From Albugo candida (Eukaryota; Oomycota; Peronosporomycetes; Albuginales): a stretch of 64,000 nucleotides of DNA. Both the position numbers and the translations under genes were made by a program. Below are positions 10,822 to 21,706 of the stretch, one piece after another. The notes under the pieces were generated by a model. It was given only the letters and a program-made list of their open reading frames with translations. It did not search any database and was not told where the DNA came from. Each line of letters opens with the position of its first letter. The stretch's first letter is position 1. Location: the NCBI GenBank assembly GCA_040437565.1, contig JBDOQK010000003.1:496001-560000 (forward strand), given 5' to 3'.

Positions 10822-11379
10822 ATGTACTGGAAAATCCTGCTCTTGTTTATAGTAGAGTTTGTCATTGGGAGAAACGACGAGTTTTCTGGGTCCTTCCTAC
10901 GTGTCGTTGACCATAAGGAACATTATGAAGACGCGGCTGGAAGCAGTCAGCCTCAACTGGCGAGCGTGGAGAAGGTTGATGGCGTCAAGCATGATACTCT
11001 CTCAAGTGTTTATTTTCGTCGCCGTTTACAAGAAGACCCTGAAAAGAAAAGTTTGATGGAAAAAATTTTCAATGAGAAGAACATGATCGGTCTTAGCATG
11101 ATTGAGTCACTTCTACCTCCCGCTTATGGAATGGTCGCACCTTATTTACACTCACAGAAATTGCCAGATACAAAAGTCAACAAGACGGTAGATTCTCGTG
11201 CCCATGCGGTCAAGCTCATTGCGAATGAATCTATTCTTTCATCGCCTTTGGTGAACCTCAGCTCGGAGTTGTCTTCACTGGACATCAAGTTACAGCAGGT
11301 CAACATATCAAATGCAATAGCTACGACTAAGTCTCCGTTGGAATTGGCGCAGGATAAAGTCAACGCATTGGAAGAATAA
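10822..11379 (+). CDS. Predicted secreted protein with RXLR-like motifs
   Basis: Single exon, 185 residues. It begins with a clear signal peptide (MYWKILLLFIVEFVIG), followed by an acidic mature protein with no obvious transmembrane segment. Shortly after the predicted cleavage site come GSFLRVVDH and later YFRRRLQEDPEKK. These loosely recall the RXLR and dEER motifs of oomycete translocated effectors, but neither is an exact R-x-L-R. There are few cysteines and several Asn-x-Ser/Thr sites. No homologue is recognised. A secreted effector or cell-surface protein are both possible. The gene stands alone, with about 270 bp of upstream spacer from the divergent neighbour. Confidence 0.65.
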   Translation: MYWKILLLFIVEFVIGRNDEFSGSFLRVVDHKEHYEDAAGSSQPQLASVEKVDGVKHDTLSSVYFRRRLQEDPEKKSLMEKIFNEKNMIGLSMIESLLPPAYGMVAPYLHSQKLPDTKVNKTVDSRAHAVKLIANESILSSPLVNLSSELSSLDIKLQQVNISNAIATTKSPLELAQDKVNALEE

Positions 11380-11480
11380 AAGCGCCCTCACACAAGCTCC
11401 GAAAGCTATAACCTTTTTGCACATTTAAATTTGTATAGTAAAGGTCTGCTCATTCTCTTGACCCCAAATAAACTGTTTCG

Positions 11481-11773
11481 ATGAAATTGCCAGCTGACGG
11501 TACCGTCATCGGTATCCACGAACGACTGTGCCATTGTTTTGGTACACGGGATCTCATTGATGGAGAATTACTTTCGCTCTCATTGCGTGCTGCCACGTAA
11601 CAACGCAAGTAATGATGCACGAAATGGATCGCCTTCCTTGCATTCCAAAGAAGCAGAGCTTGTGCTATTGCAAGAAGCTCGTGGCGCTCTTGGAGCGTCT
11701 CGATCTGTACTCGCTGGGTCAATACAACATGTACAGCTTTTTTGTAGAGCGAAATCATGACATATGTCGCTAA
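11481..11773 (+). CDS. Putative small conserved-looking protein (frameshift or intron)
   Basis: Two adjacent frames look coding on this strand. One opens at ATG 11481 and runs to about 11598. The other runs from about 11561 to the TAA at 11771 and includes LVALLERLDLYSLGQYN. They can be joined by an intron (11542-11609, 68 bp, GTACAC...CAAG), which keeps whole codons, or by a one-base frameshift near 11598. The gene would end 30 bp before the ELP5 start. The 102-codon ORF on the opposite strand over the same region is the main alternative. Function unknown. Confidence 0.35.
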
Positions 11774-11802
11774 GATTCTCCCCTAGCTCGTCGCTTCTCG
11801 TC

Positions 11803-12829
11803 ATGTCACAACTATTTTGTTCATCGCTTTTGTAAGTCGCCTCAATATGACAATTCCTACTGCAGCGTGATGAAATTAATTGATCGTATGGAAAAAGGAA
11901 GATAGTTCGCTGGAAAAATACGAATTACCACTAGAGACAAGCAAGTCAGTAAGTTTTTTCGACTTTGCTACAGATATGATCTTTTTGGAAGCTCGAATGG
12001 ACAAAACGACCTGTACAATCGACTCAGTTGAAAGAAAGATATCGGGCCACCTCATTCATTGCAATCCAGCGCCATCAAATTCAGCCGTTGTCATCTTTGA
12101 TGCACTTACACCACTCCTGGAGGATCATCAGGTTGCAGATGTGGTCAGCTTTCTTCAACGGTTACGGAAAAGTAATATACATCAGATGATTGTCATCAAT
12201 TTTGATTTTGTGAACTGCCTTAGATACCGCGATAGGATCTGTCATTGCTCGTCACAGTACGAGCTGCGTGTCAAAATCATCGTCGTTTGCCTTGGCGTCG
12301 AATGCAAGCGCACTTCTTTGGATAGAAACAATCAGTTCCATACAAGCGTATCCAGTGCTTGCTAAGGAGAGACGTCAGACTATTCCGACGGGTAAAGATG
12401 GATTCATTTTGACGATCAGGAATAAGAATGTATGTGTGGAAGTTGCTGATTAATAGCTAATTTCACATACCCGATTCACATGTTTATGAAGTATAGAACG
12501 GTATGAGCTCGGAAACCATGGAGTCTTTTAGGATCGACGATTCACAACTATCACTTGAACGAATGGATAATCCTGAGGCTGAACAAGACAATACCATGGA
12601 TATAGCATCAGGGGATACCAGAGCGCATACCAAGAACTTGACTTTCAACGTTCACACGAGCGAGGTCGAAAAAATTGCGAAACAAAAAATGAAGCTTCCC
12701 TATCAGCATCGTGGAAGCCATGTGATGAGTTGCGATAGCACTATACCAAATGAGCGCCTACTTTTCTATATCGATGATGATGATCTTGAATGGGACGACG
12801 ATGATGTGGACGGCGACTTGGACGTATAA
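11803..12829 (+). CDS. ELP5: Elongator complex subunit ELP5
   Basis: ELP5 is a RecA-like subunit of the ELP4-5-6 ring of Elongator, needed for wobble-uridine modification of tRNAs. Exons are 11803-11831, 11906-12171, 12224-12429 and 12497-12829, summing to 834 nt (277 residues). Introns are 74, 52 and 67 bp with GTAAGT, GTAATA and GTATGT donors. The central strand AVVIFDALTPLLEDH and the following LQRLRKNTAIGSVIARH match the RecA-like core. The C-terminal signature LTFNVHTSEVEKIAKQ ... LPYQ and the acidic tail ending DDDDVDGDLDV match the conserved ELP5 tail. The start codon is inferred from the short first exon with its perfect donor. Confidence 0.85.
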
Positions 12830-13354
12830 GCGCGTCATGATCTAATACCCAGGAATCGTTTCTCGCATACCGGCATTCATGAGTCTACGCATAAATGCAC
12901 GGCCTGATACTGCATGCCTCCACAGAAAGGATAGATTTACTTGTATACTCATACTATACCGATGAAATATCGCAGATGCCGAAAGCCTTTACTAAAACCG
13001 GCTAGCAGCCACTTCTATATCATCCAATGTCTCATCATGCCTTTTGTCGTGGTCGACATGAAGAAATGTATCGTCAGAAAATACATACCTATCACCTAAC
13101 CGAACATTGAATAGAGCTGATGGACACGTATATAGAAGCAATATTCCAATTTTTCGTTATATGATGACGTAAGCCTTGATACTTTCCCGAGAAGATGATG
13201 ATATTTTAGCTCGCGTTGCTACTATACTCGGAAAATATCACTGCGATCCGGACAAATACCCTTATGATTTATGGAATTGTTCCTTGACCACAACCCTCCA
13301 TACGATTCTTCGTTTCTGTTTCGATTTTAACAGACATTTTTAAGATCGATTGAG
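12830..13354. other. Unassigned spacer with short coding-like stretches
   Basis: No complete gene could be built here. On the minus strand a frame of about 54 codons ends near 12995 and contains LFNVRLGDRYVFSDDTF. On the plus strand 13147-13330 is open and contains LARVATILGKYHCDPDKYPY. Both look more protein-like than chance, but neither has a start codon or clean splice sites. The plus-strand stretch could be an unrecognised 5' exon of the downstream phosphatase. Confidence 0.3.
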
Positions 13355-14500
13355 ATGGAAAAGCAAATTGTACTTATTCGGGATGAACTGACTGTCGAAA
13401 TCAGATTTATTGCTAATTCTGACATTGTTGGGGATGCAGGGAGTTGCATTCTTACAAAAGTAGTGTAATCACACAGGACCTGAATTGTATTGATATCTAA
13501 TTGGCTCTTCAAATTTGTGTAGGTGCACTGTGAGCTCTCGGCTCGAGAAGGAAGATATATGCTTTCTGGACACATTTCATTGCTAGACCACCACTTCAAG
13601 CTCATTCTGGACGATTGTGGCATCGATATTTATCACGATGAGAATCTGTTTGTAATGCTAGAAATAAGGCAAAAAATGCCATCGCCACGCATGTATCGTT
13701 TTAGTACTTCTTCCAGCGGTCATCGAAAACAGTGGACGCAAATGATTTCATTGATAAAAACGAAACAAAAAAATCTAAGTATGCTATCCAAGTTGGAGAA
13801 AGCACGGACCACAACAACAAAATCAGAGTCACATCATACAAATAAACTGTATCGGTCCACTCAACCTCAGTATCACGTTGTCCATTTAGTTCTTATACGT
13901 CATGGCCACTACACCAATGCTTTGGATCCCGTCTCATCGGACGCGGAACAGGTATTATCAAAGATAGGAAGGCAGCAAGCTAGATTGACGGCCAAACACC
14001 TGGCCAGAACATTCGGTGCACCAGCGAATCGACAGGATGTTTCAATTCATCACAGCGATATGGCACGGGCAGTTGAGACTGCCTCGATCGTATCTAGCTC
14101 ATTTGCTGATTGCGCAGTGCAAGTAAGTCCCTTGCTGCGTGAAGGCTGGCCAGGTTCACCATTCCGCTCCAAAACAGCAGAGACGCATAAGCCAGCCGCT
14201 ACCAGGTCGAACAATGATTTAGAACGTATGGATCAAGCGGTTGGTAAGTACTTTGATTCAAGTTCCGAAGAACACGAAGTTACAGTCCGTTTGACAATTT
14301 GTCATGCAAACCTTATACGCTACTTTATTTGCCACGTTCTTGGGGTGAGTCCAAAAGGAATTTGGGGACATTTCGAAATCAATCATTGCAGCATCACTCG
14401 AATCGAGTTGTATGGAAACCGTCCCTCAAAAATAATATCCTTGAACGAGACTGGGCATCTTCCGCATTCACTACTTACTTCCAGTGAAGATTTACTATGA
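13355..14500 (+). CDS. PGAM5-like histidine phosphatase with N-terminal PH-like domain
   Basis: Exons 13355-13459 and 13523-14500 (63-bp intron, GTAGTG...TGTAG) give 360 residues. Residues 180-350 are a histidine-phosphatase domain: the RHG motif in LVLIRHGHYTNAL supplies the phosphorylated His, HHSDMARAVETA the second basic site, and TICHANLIRYF the second catalytic His. LLREGWPGSP and ETGHLPHSLL also match PGAM5, a mitochondrial Ser/Thr protein phosphatase. Instead of the PGAM5 membrane anchor, the N-terminal 110 residues resemble a PH domain, with a Trp in the final helix (GHRKQWTQMISLI). A PH domain would suggest membrane-lipid binding. The phosphatase call is firm; the PH call is tentative; further 5' exons are possible. 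Confidence 0.82.
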
Positions 14501-14675
14501 CCCATTCCGAAAAATCCACCCATCGCATTTATCCACATTCTTAGAGACCTCTGCAGAACAATAGTACACCTATAAATGCTACAATAATTTATGGGCAGCC
14601 TCCAGTGTATTTCTGTGGAAAACGAGAGAAATCCAGATGCAGTAGACGAATTATTTTCTTTAATACTGTAGATCA

Positions 14676-15575
14676 CTATTTGTCAAAGCACGTATGTCCA
14701 AACAAAGGATACAAATATTTCTGTATCATGTAATTTGCGGCATCTTCAAGTGTTTCCCCGACAATATCACTCACGAAGCGACATAATGCAGTGTGCTGAG
14801 CCATCCTATTCTTGCCAAGAGGTATCATTGTGTTCAATATCTTCAGAATACGGGATTGATTCACAACCTGATATTCAAAAGATTTGAGTTGTTCAAAAGT
14901 GATCGAAACATCATGAGCAAAAGCTGCGTCGATCCGATTGAGTATACGCTTCCTTCTTGAATTACTGGTCGAGGTAGAGTTCAAATTTACCAGCTCCTCA
15001 ATAGCAAGATTCTGGCATGTCGCATTGCCCGAAGAGCACTGCAAAAGACGAAGTAGGAATTGAAGGGTCAATTGCACGCTAGAAGCTTGTAGTTTTACTT
15101 GCACGTCCACGTCCGCTGGCCGACATAATATTTGGTGGAAAAAATCTGTCCAGCACGGATGATACCATTTCCGATTAATTTCTGCAATGCGAAATGTGAA
15201 CGATCCCGTAGCTTCTAGAGGGCCATCGACAGAGAGAGCAAGCGCTAGACGGTCAGAGCCTCGGACTTTGAGTTCCTGAAGAATTATACGAGACAATCCT
15301 TTGACCTCAAGATCGCGAATTTTTGGAGTGACTGTAAAGTTGGATCCTAGCCAGCGAACTCGGAACGTCTGAGCGACATAATCTTGAACAATGAAAGGAT
15401 CCAAATGTGCCATAATAAGCGGTAGGATGGAATCAGTTATTATGAGTAAGCCATTCAGGTCGTGCACATTCGCCCATTGTGCAGTATAATCAACTGGTTT
15501 GCATGTCGACGTCTCATTTGCGGCAGATGCTTCGGCAAGCAACTCAAACGCCAACATCACTACACCAGTCAGCAT
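14676..15575 (-). CDS. Secreted TULIP/BPI-like lipid-binding protein
   Basis: Single exon, 299 residues, starting with a signal peptide (MLTGVVMLAFELLAEASA). The mature protein has alternating beta-strand patterns such as FTVTPKIRDLEVKGLSRI and LALALSVDGPLEATGSFTF, separated by helices. This resembles the tubular lipid-binding (TULIP) fold of BPI, JHBP and related secreted proteins. Six or more Asn-x-Ser/Thr sites and paired cysteines agree with secretion. No close family member is recognised, so the fold is an inference from pattern. It converges on the phosphatase gene with a 175-bp spacer. Confidence 0.55.
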   Translation of the reverse strand: MLTGVVMLAFELLAEASAANETSTCKPVDYTAQWANVHDLNGLLIITDSILPLIMAHLDPFIVQDYVAQTFRVRWLGSNFTVTPKIRDLEVKGLSRIILQELKVRGSDRLALALSVDGPLEATGSFTFRIAEINRKWYHPCWTDFFHQILCRPADVDVQVKLQASSVQLTLQFLLRLLQCSSGNATCQNLAIEELVNLNSTSTSNSRRKRILNRIDAAFAHDVSITFEQLKSFEYQVVNQSRILKILNTMIPLGKNRMAQHTALCRFVSDIVGETLEDAANYMIQKYLYPLFGHTCFDK

Positions 15576-15758
15576 AGGCTTCTAATGTGTAGAGCACGTG
15601 ATATATACAATTGAATACAATCGCGCTTAAATCGAAGGCACAGGTGTGGGATTATGTATTCTCGATCATCGTGGAACGATTGGATCAGTGCAATAAATGA
15701 TTTTGTACCACTTAGAAAATAAACTAAATGCTTCTGTGTAATTTCTCATCTTTCCATA

Positions 15759-18242
15759 TTAGCAGAAAGTTAGTAGCAACGTAAAAGCAATAATTACGAC
15801 TAGACAGCTCGAAGAAAACAGAATGTATATTACAGCTTTCACGGTTCTAGCATAATCGACTGGCTGAGGTTGAATGTTGTGTATACCTGATTAACAATCG
15901 GTGGCAGCATTCATCATTTCCAGCATTGGTACACGATCGAAGCTTCGGCCGAATCTAGCATTAAGCAGCCCTTTGATGCTTTAGTTCCGTGAGTGTGGCA
16001 ACCTCTTGTGTGATTATCTCTACGATATTCCTGATCCTACAGGGATGCCCAACTGCTTAGCATGCACTAATGCTCTCTCTCATTTGGACGCCAAGATCAC
16101 TAAACGCGAAATTGCTGATTTTTAGTCTTTGCGCGGTTCGACGAAAAGATCGGAACGCACAAAACAACAAGCGAGTATGCATCTTTCGGGTTCTAAACTG
16201 GTGAATCATGCCTTCATGAACTGCATTATTAGCACCGAAAGTAGAGCATACTCCTATTAAATTGCTTGACCTGATCAACTTTTGTATCTGATCGCCAGAA
16301 ATTGGCGCCTAACCAGTTTGTAATGGTCAGTCTAGATGCGGTTCTACTGACCCACTAACTCCTTCAAATGTTAACGATCTCCGTACGTCAGCTTTTGAAT
16401 GTATTCCAGTGAGGCTAGCCAGTCATGCTAGTAAAGACCTTGGTCAAGACATTTATGCTCCAATTGCTTGGCCACTTATCCGTTTTTATTTGTATATGCC
16501 GTGTTTGAACCATTGTCAGTGCTCATATCAGTAGTTTGGATGTGGTATTGTCGTGTCTGACCTGCTCGAATCAAGTCCGCTGGTCCAAAGTTGTCTGGTC
16601 CAAGCTGCTTCGCCAAATGCTGCATTCCACCAGTCTAATGACACGTTCAAGTATTTGCGTTAATTGAACGACATTACATAAATATCCGAGCCAACCTGGT
16701 ATTCATCCGTGTCACCCGTGCCCATATTGCTCACCAGCTTTCGTGTAGTCTCCTAATCTCCATCACAAGTATGTCAGCTACCCATTATCCAAAAATGAAG
16801 TCGGATGACCTACACTGAGAAATGTCCTGTGCTGACACTCGAAGTTGTAAATTGCGTCTAACATTTTGAAGCATTCCGAAGCGGGCAAATGCTTGTGTGG
16901 AAATACCTCCTCGTATCTGTTTCGTCCTCCACCATTACGTGAAAAAGCTAATTTTTCAGTTTTGTTGATTTTCTCCCGCCTGGGCTAGAACTTGATGGTT
17001 ATGCAGAGACTTTCAAACGCATTTTTGGATTGATGCATACCAGTCGACGTATTTGAAGATCTTCTGGCCTATGCTTTGGGCCTTTTGGGATAGAGCGATT
17101 TTTATTGCGAATTATTTTTTCAGACGGTGTTATATAGATCGACCGACGCAAATATTCCGAGTCTCTGACATCAAGTACCGTTGCCCTAATATCTTTGCCA
17201 GAAGTGCCTGTGGTTGCAGTAGCATTTTCCATCATACTATTGCTGCGTACTATGGAGATACCATTCATAGATAGCATATTGCCCCTGAATTGACTGTGAT
17301 CGATCAATTCAAAATCAATGCATTGCTTGCTCTTGGCAATAACTTCGGGTGAGGAAACCAAATTCCATCTTTTATAATCATAATCTTGTTCAACTCTAAG
17401 AAATCTTCGCCACATTTTTGCTGCTGCTCCTACTTCCAGAAATACTGGTGGTAGATCCGAAGAACAGGAAGGGCACTTGAATGCTGCACATAGTCTATAA
17501 TCCCAAACTTCCAATATGATAGAACCTGCATAGTTGTAGTAGTGGATCTAGATGCACGTAGATAATATACTCAGTCTTGACAGGACCTTTCTTACCATCT
17601 CTTGAAGACCCTCTGGAACGTTGCCTGCATCCAAAGTTTGCAGAAAATATCTGATTTGACATGAAGACTTTGTGTGACAGCGAAATTGTAGCAAGATACT
17701 TTTTCACTAGCTTACCGTGCAGTGTCGTCGTATGGCTGGGCGTACCCTTGGACCGGTTGCCTTGCCTCTGTGTAATGCTGACAAACAAATGCATCCTCGA
17801 ATAAAGCCACGAGTAAAGTTATATCAAGAGTGTAGAGTGAATCAATTAGGTTTGCATAATTTCCAGAATAGGCTGGGGCTGCTATCGTGCTCTGAGTGCG
17901 AATTGTTTTTTTCTGATCCTCGGGATGCGATGTATGTGTGCTAGGAATAGGTAAGTTTGAAAGTGTAGCTTCTAACGAATCAATGATCAATCCCATCACT
18001 ACGTTATTCCCATTTGCATGCATTTTCATCATATCGTTGAATCCTGGATCAGACGACTCACTAGGTTTGTCGGTTTTAAGGAGCATGCATTGCTGGTCTT
18101 TGATCGGATACTTCTGCTGAATACACGGACTTTGTTTCTCCGTATTTAATTTGCCACATACTGAGTTTTCCGATCCAACCGATACTTCAAACTCAACACC
18201 AATCGAGTAGGAGAACTCATCCTGCGTTATATTGATGGGCAT
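15759..18242 (-). CDS. Multi-exon gene of unknown function, possible C-terminal membrane anchor
   Basis: Reading from ATG 18242, exons 17746-18242, 17571-17698 and an exon from 17525 to about 17008 join with intact frame (introns 47 and 45 bp, GTACGC and GTATAT donors). Further coding stretches follow in order: SRNGGGRNRYEEVFPHKHL near 16930-16880, NMGTGDTDEYQVGSDIY near 16730, GGMQHLAKQLGPDNFGPADL near 16610, RRSLTFEG joined to APISGDQIQKLIRSS near 16390-16250. The last open stretch (stop 15759-15761) ends in one hydrophobic helix (VKAVIYILFSSSCLVVIIAF). The 3' joins are not fully resolved and this could be two genes. No domain is recognised, although one exon contains a C-x2-C pair (FKCPSCSS). 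Divergent from TRM112 by 93 bp. Confidence 0.5.
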
Positions 18243-18335
18243 ACGACCGCAACGCTTCAAGATCGCGATCCGGTCAGGATAACGCTTGGACCGAGCCGGT
18301 AGTGGCTCTCAAGTGGACCACATTGGTCAAGAATC

Positions 18336-18707
18336 ATGCGTCTGGTGACACATAACATGCTGATATGCAATAAGAAGGGAGTGACGAATGGATTCCCGCT
18401 CCGAATTGAAGCTGAGGACATTGATGTGATAGAGTCTGAGTTTCGACCTGAATTCCTGCAGAAATTGCTTGGCAAGCTCGACTATTCAGCATTTTTGCAA
18501 GCAGCGACATCTTTGAAACTTGCTGAAAAGCTACCCTCATGCCTCACAGAAGATGTGTACGAAGACGATCAAGCGATGAAGAATATTCATCATGTAATGT
18601 TTGATGTCCACATACAAAAGGGAAGACTCATTTGTCCCGAATCCAATCGAGAATTCCCAATTGTCGACGGAATACCCAACATGCTTCTGAATGATGATGA
18701 AGTTTGA
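18336..18707 (+). CDS. TRMT112: TRM112, methyltransferase activator subunit
   Basis: Single exon, 123 residues, the normal length. TRM112 is a small zinc protein that activates several S-adenosylmethionine methyltransferases acting on tRNA, rRNA and the release factor eRF1. Visible signatures are the N-terminal MRLVTHNMLICNKKGV, the GFPLRIEAEDI strand, the central SAFLQAATSLKL, HHVMFDVHIQKGRLICPES, and the C-terminal FPIVDGIPNMLL. Of the zinc ligands usual in yeast Trm112, only CPES and one upstream Cys remain, as in animal forms. The start at 18336 matches the family start. Confidence 0.95.
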   Translation: MRLVTHNMLICNKKGVTNGFPLRIEAEDIDVIESEFRPEFLQKLLGKLDYSAFLQAATSLKLAEKLPSCLTEDVYEDDQAMKNIHHVMFDVHIQKGRLICPESNREFPIVDGIPNMLLNDDEV

Positions 18708-18801
18708 TTCGGTAAATTAGAGTATATTGAAATGTTTTTGATTCATAGATATTCTCTCTCAGAGTGCCAGTCCTTTGGGTTTTTGTATTTGTTGAGGCGA
18801 T

Positions 18802-19995
18802 CTACAAATTGAAACCGCCGAATATTAGTCTTCGGACGATTTGTGAGTGATTTATGGCATTTGACCGATTTTGGGAAAGCGACGGTTTATCTTCTCCTAA
18901 ATCATCGAGTGATATCTTTTCCCTTCCATCACTTGCATGATCCAGTTCTGCCAAAGCTTTGATCCATTGCACGCGAAGCTCAAAAGGTCCTTCCTCTTGA
19001 TCTGAGATGGCGAATCCAATCTGATCAAGTAATAATCGAATTAGGCTACATACTTTTTGAACACTTCAAATTGCTTGCGTTGAGTAGTTTGGAGGGATCC
19101 AAGACGGTTGCATCGTCCAATTTGACATATCCCCTTGACGTTAATAAAAGTGCGCTAAACGGTAGCTAAGACAAGCGGAACCGTAGATTCTCGATCTGAT
19201 AGATCTGTCATTGAGTCTCACCTCAACGTCAACCCATTTTCCAGCTGGTGCTTTGATAAATCCCTTATAGTACTTCAGATGAGTCTAGTCCTGGACCAAT
19301 GAGAATACTCACCATATGTATGTCAAACGGGTTCCATCCTTCTGTCTGTATGTTCACACGAAATCTATTTGAGGACGCTACGTAAGCAGAGAATCGAAAT
19401 GCAATCGTTTTTTTGATCCCCACATTCGCCCGTCCGTTCTAACACGCATTTGCAATCCTTGATAGCCGAATAGCTGGACACCTTTTGGTCTCGGTGCTCT
19501 CACCGCACAATAACCACTGCGAACGATGCCGGCCTCGGGCGGTTCACAAGCCATACTCAAACGACCAGAAAATACCGCTATATGAAATGGATTAGCAGCA
19601 CAGCCATTGCGATATAGAGTACTAACCGCACGGAAGATTATCGACAGATGCGTTTTCATCAAGCTTTTCAGTAGATTGATTTGTCCTGCAAAGATGGCTC
19701 CATTGGCTCTGAGACATCCCTACAAAAAATGCTGAGTCACAGCATTCCTCAGCATTCATATATACGAATCAATACCTCCAATAGATCGATCTGTGCTAAC
19801 TACCCAATTGCTCAGATCATGTTCATAACGAAAGTCATATAAAACCTTTTCTTTTGGAATGCTTAATGGAACGCCTAACGCTAACGACAATAGTGAAATA
19901 AATGCTTTCGTTCACTTGCGAGCATGTCATTAACTTTTCTTTGATCTCAAAAACAGCGTCTCTGCGGATGTAGCCAATTTGTGCAAAAAGCTCAT
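18802..19995 (-). CDS. NDUFAF1: Complex I assembly factor NDUFAF1 (CIA30 domain)
   Basis: CIA30 proteins help assemble the membrane arm of mitochondrial complex I. Coding stretches run from ATG 19995: LYDFRYEHDLSNWVVSTDRSIGG, VFSGRLSM, GLQMRVRTDGRMW, FRFSAYVASSNRF, FIKAPAGKWVDVE, LPFSALLLTSRGY, GFAISDQEEGPFELRVQWI and the stop at 18802. These follow the order of the CIA30 domain, and introns are 35-70 bp. The frame does not close cleanly at two points. After the DGR motif a run of seven T (19408-19414 on the plus strand) must gain one base. The junction near 19050 is off by one at a run of A. Both are homopolymers, so base-call errors are likelier than decay. Confidence 0.82.
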
Positions 19996-20047
19996 TTTAA
20001 CGACTAAGTCACCTTCTTAAATACGCTATTTCACCTAGGAATTAAAC

Positions 20048-21626
20048 ATGAGTCTCCACTTACCGAAGCATCATTGGGGAACTCGGCAGGTTGATGCATA
20101 CGAAAAAATGGAATGCATTGGCGCTGGCACATATGGGTACTACGAATTGAGAAGTGACCGAGCCTCCAAAATGACAGTGTCTTGACCACAGGCAAGTATA
20201 TATGGCGAAAGATAAAGCATCCGGCGAAGTGGTGGCTATCAAGAAGATCCGAAGTTTGAACGAGATACAAGGGGTAAATAGAGTCGTGATGTAGAAATTG
20301 TTGTGGACAAAAACTGATAAATCTACCCGAGCAGCTACCGGTGACAACCATTCGTGAGATCAAGGTTTTAAAAGGCTTACGCCATCGGAATTTAGTGGAA
20401 TTGAAAGAGGTCGTGGTGTCAACATCAGAAGAGAAAGACGACGGTAAGTGGTCATAACATTTTCTGTCTTAAAAGTCAAGACACGTGGAAATGTTAGGAT
20501 TTAGCGAGAAGGAGGATGTCCTAGAGTACTGTCATGGATCTATATACTTGGTCTTGGAGTATGTTGAGCATGATTTAACGGGTCTTCTCGATCGACAGTA
20601 CATGTAAGACAGGCATGCATATAAAGAGATCGTGACAACCCTTCAAAAAATTACTTGATTGTAGGTTCAGTGACACTGAGATCAAATGTATAATGCATCA
20701 GCTTCTGGATGTGATGAAACACATGCACAGTATCGATATAATCCACAGGTTTGCAAAATCTTTCGACTATTTTTTCTCTACGCGTAATACATCAGAGCCT
20801 TGGTAGGGATATCAAGTGTTCCAACCTGCTTTTAACGAAGACGCATCTTCTTAAACTAGCCGATTTTGGGCTAGCAAGGTCGATTCGTGGTGATCAGGTA
20901 TTCACGAACAAGGTCGTCACTCTGTGGTATCGGGCGCCAGAATTACTGCTTGGTGCCACGAGTTATGATGCTAGTATTGACATGTGGAGCATTGGATGCG
21001 TGTTCGCGGAGCTATATATTGGGCACCCACTATTCCAGGGAAAGACTGAACTGGAGCAAATCACTAGAATCTTTGAACTTTGTGGCACTCCAACGCAGGA
21101 AAGCTGGCCCGACTATAAATTTTTGCCATTAACCAACAAATTTGTATCGGAGAAACCAAAATCGAGGAAATTGAAGGAGTACCTCCTGCGCGAAGTCTCT
21201 GCTCGAAAAAGAATGTTCCCCAAAGGAGCTATCGAATTGATTGAATCGCTACTGAATTTGGACCCGGAGCAACGACCCACGACAGAGGGATGTCTACAAT
21301 CCCTGTACTTCCAAACCCGACCATACACCCCGGATGATCCTAGAAGCCTTCCAGAAATCAGCAATCTTCCTCCATCTCATGAGTATCAAACAAAAAAAAT
21401 CCGACGTGAGCAAGCAAAGCAGCTTGTTGGCGGGGGTCACAGCAGTACTACTAATGGAGGAAATAGCGGAAATAGCAAACCACGTATATCTACATCTACC
21501 AAGCAAAGCCCGCGCGCGACCGGATTCGATCCAGGATCCAAACGTGCTGACGATAATTTAGCCAAATCAGAAATACCTGCTTCAAGTGACAGAAGCGATT
21601 CACTCAAGAAGCGTCGACGCGACTGA
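20048..21626 (+). CDS. CDK12/13-type cyclin-dependent protein kinase
   Basis: Six exons (20048-20136, 20192-20273, 20335-20443, 20498-20603, 20665-20748, 20807-21626) sum to 1290 nt or 429 residues. The complete kinase is visible: glycine loop GAGTYGQVYMAK, VAIKKI lysine, cyclin-binding helix PVTTIREIK (PITAIRE-like), HRDIKCSNLLL catalytic loop (made only by splicing at 20748/20807), DFGLAR, and the T-loop TNKVVTLWYRAPELLLG. PITAIRE plus the KCSN catalytic loop is typical of CDK12/CDK13/CTK1, which phosphorylate the RNA polymerase II tail. The C-terminal 90 residues are basic and Ser-rich. It is divergent from NDUFAF1 by only 52 bp and convergent with the SAS6-like gene. Confidence 0.93.
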
Positions 21627-21706
21627 GACAGCCGATAAATCATAAAAATCTAAAGGCATTCAGTATTCTGATACAACCAAAGACTCACTACTGCGTCAAA
21701 CGAGCC

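Noticed and set aside
11450-11758. 102-codon minus-strand ORF resembling the Trp-His segment of NADH pyrophosphatase
   Set aside because: The resemblance is limited to a few residues, no zinc ribbon or Nudix box follows, and the plus-strand frames fit better with ELP5 next door.
13327-13623. Minus-strand ORF of 98 codons
   Set aside because: Antisense shadow of the PH/phosphatase exons.
20031-20363. Two minus-strand ORFs over the kinase 5' exons
   Set aside because: Antisense to conserved kinase exons and without homology.
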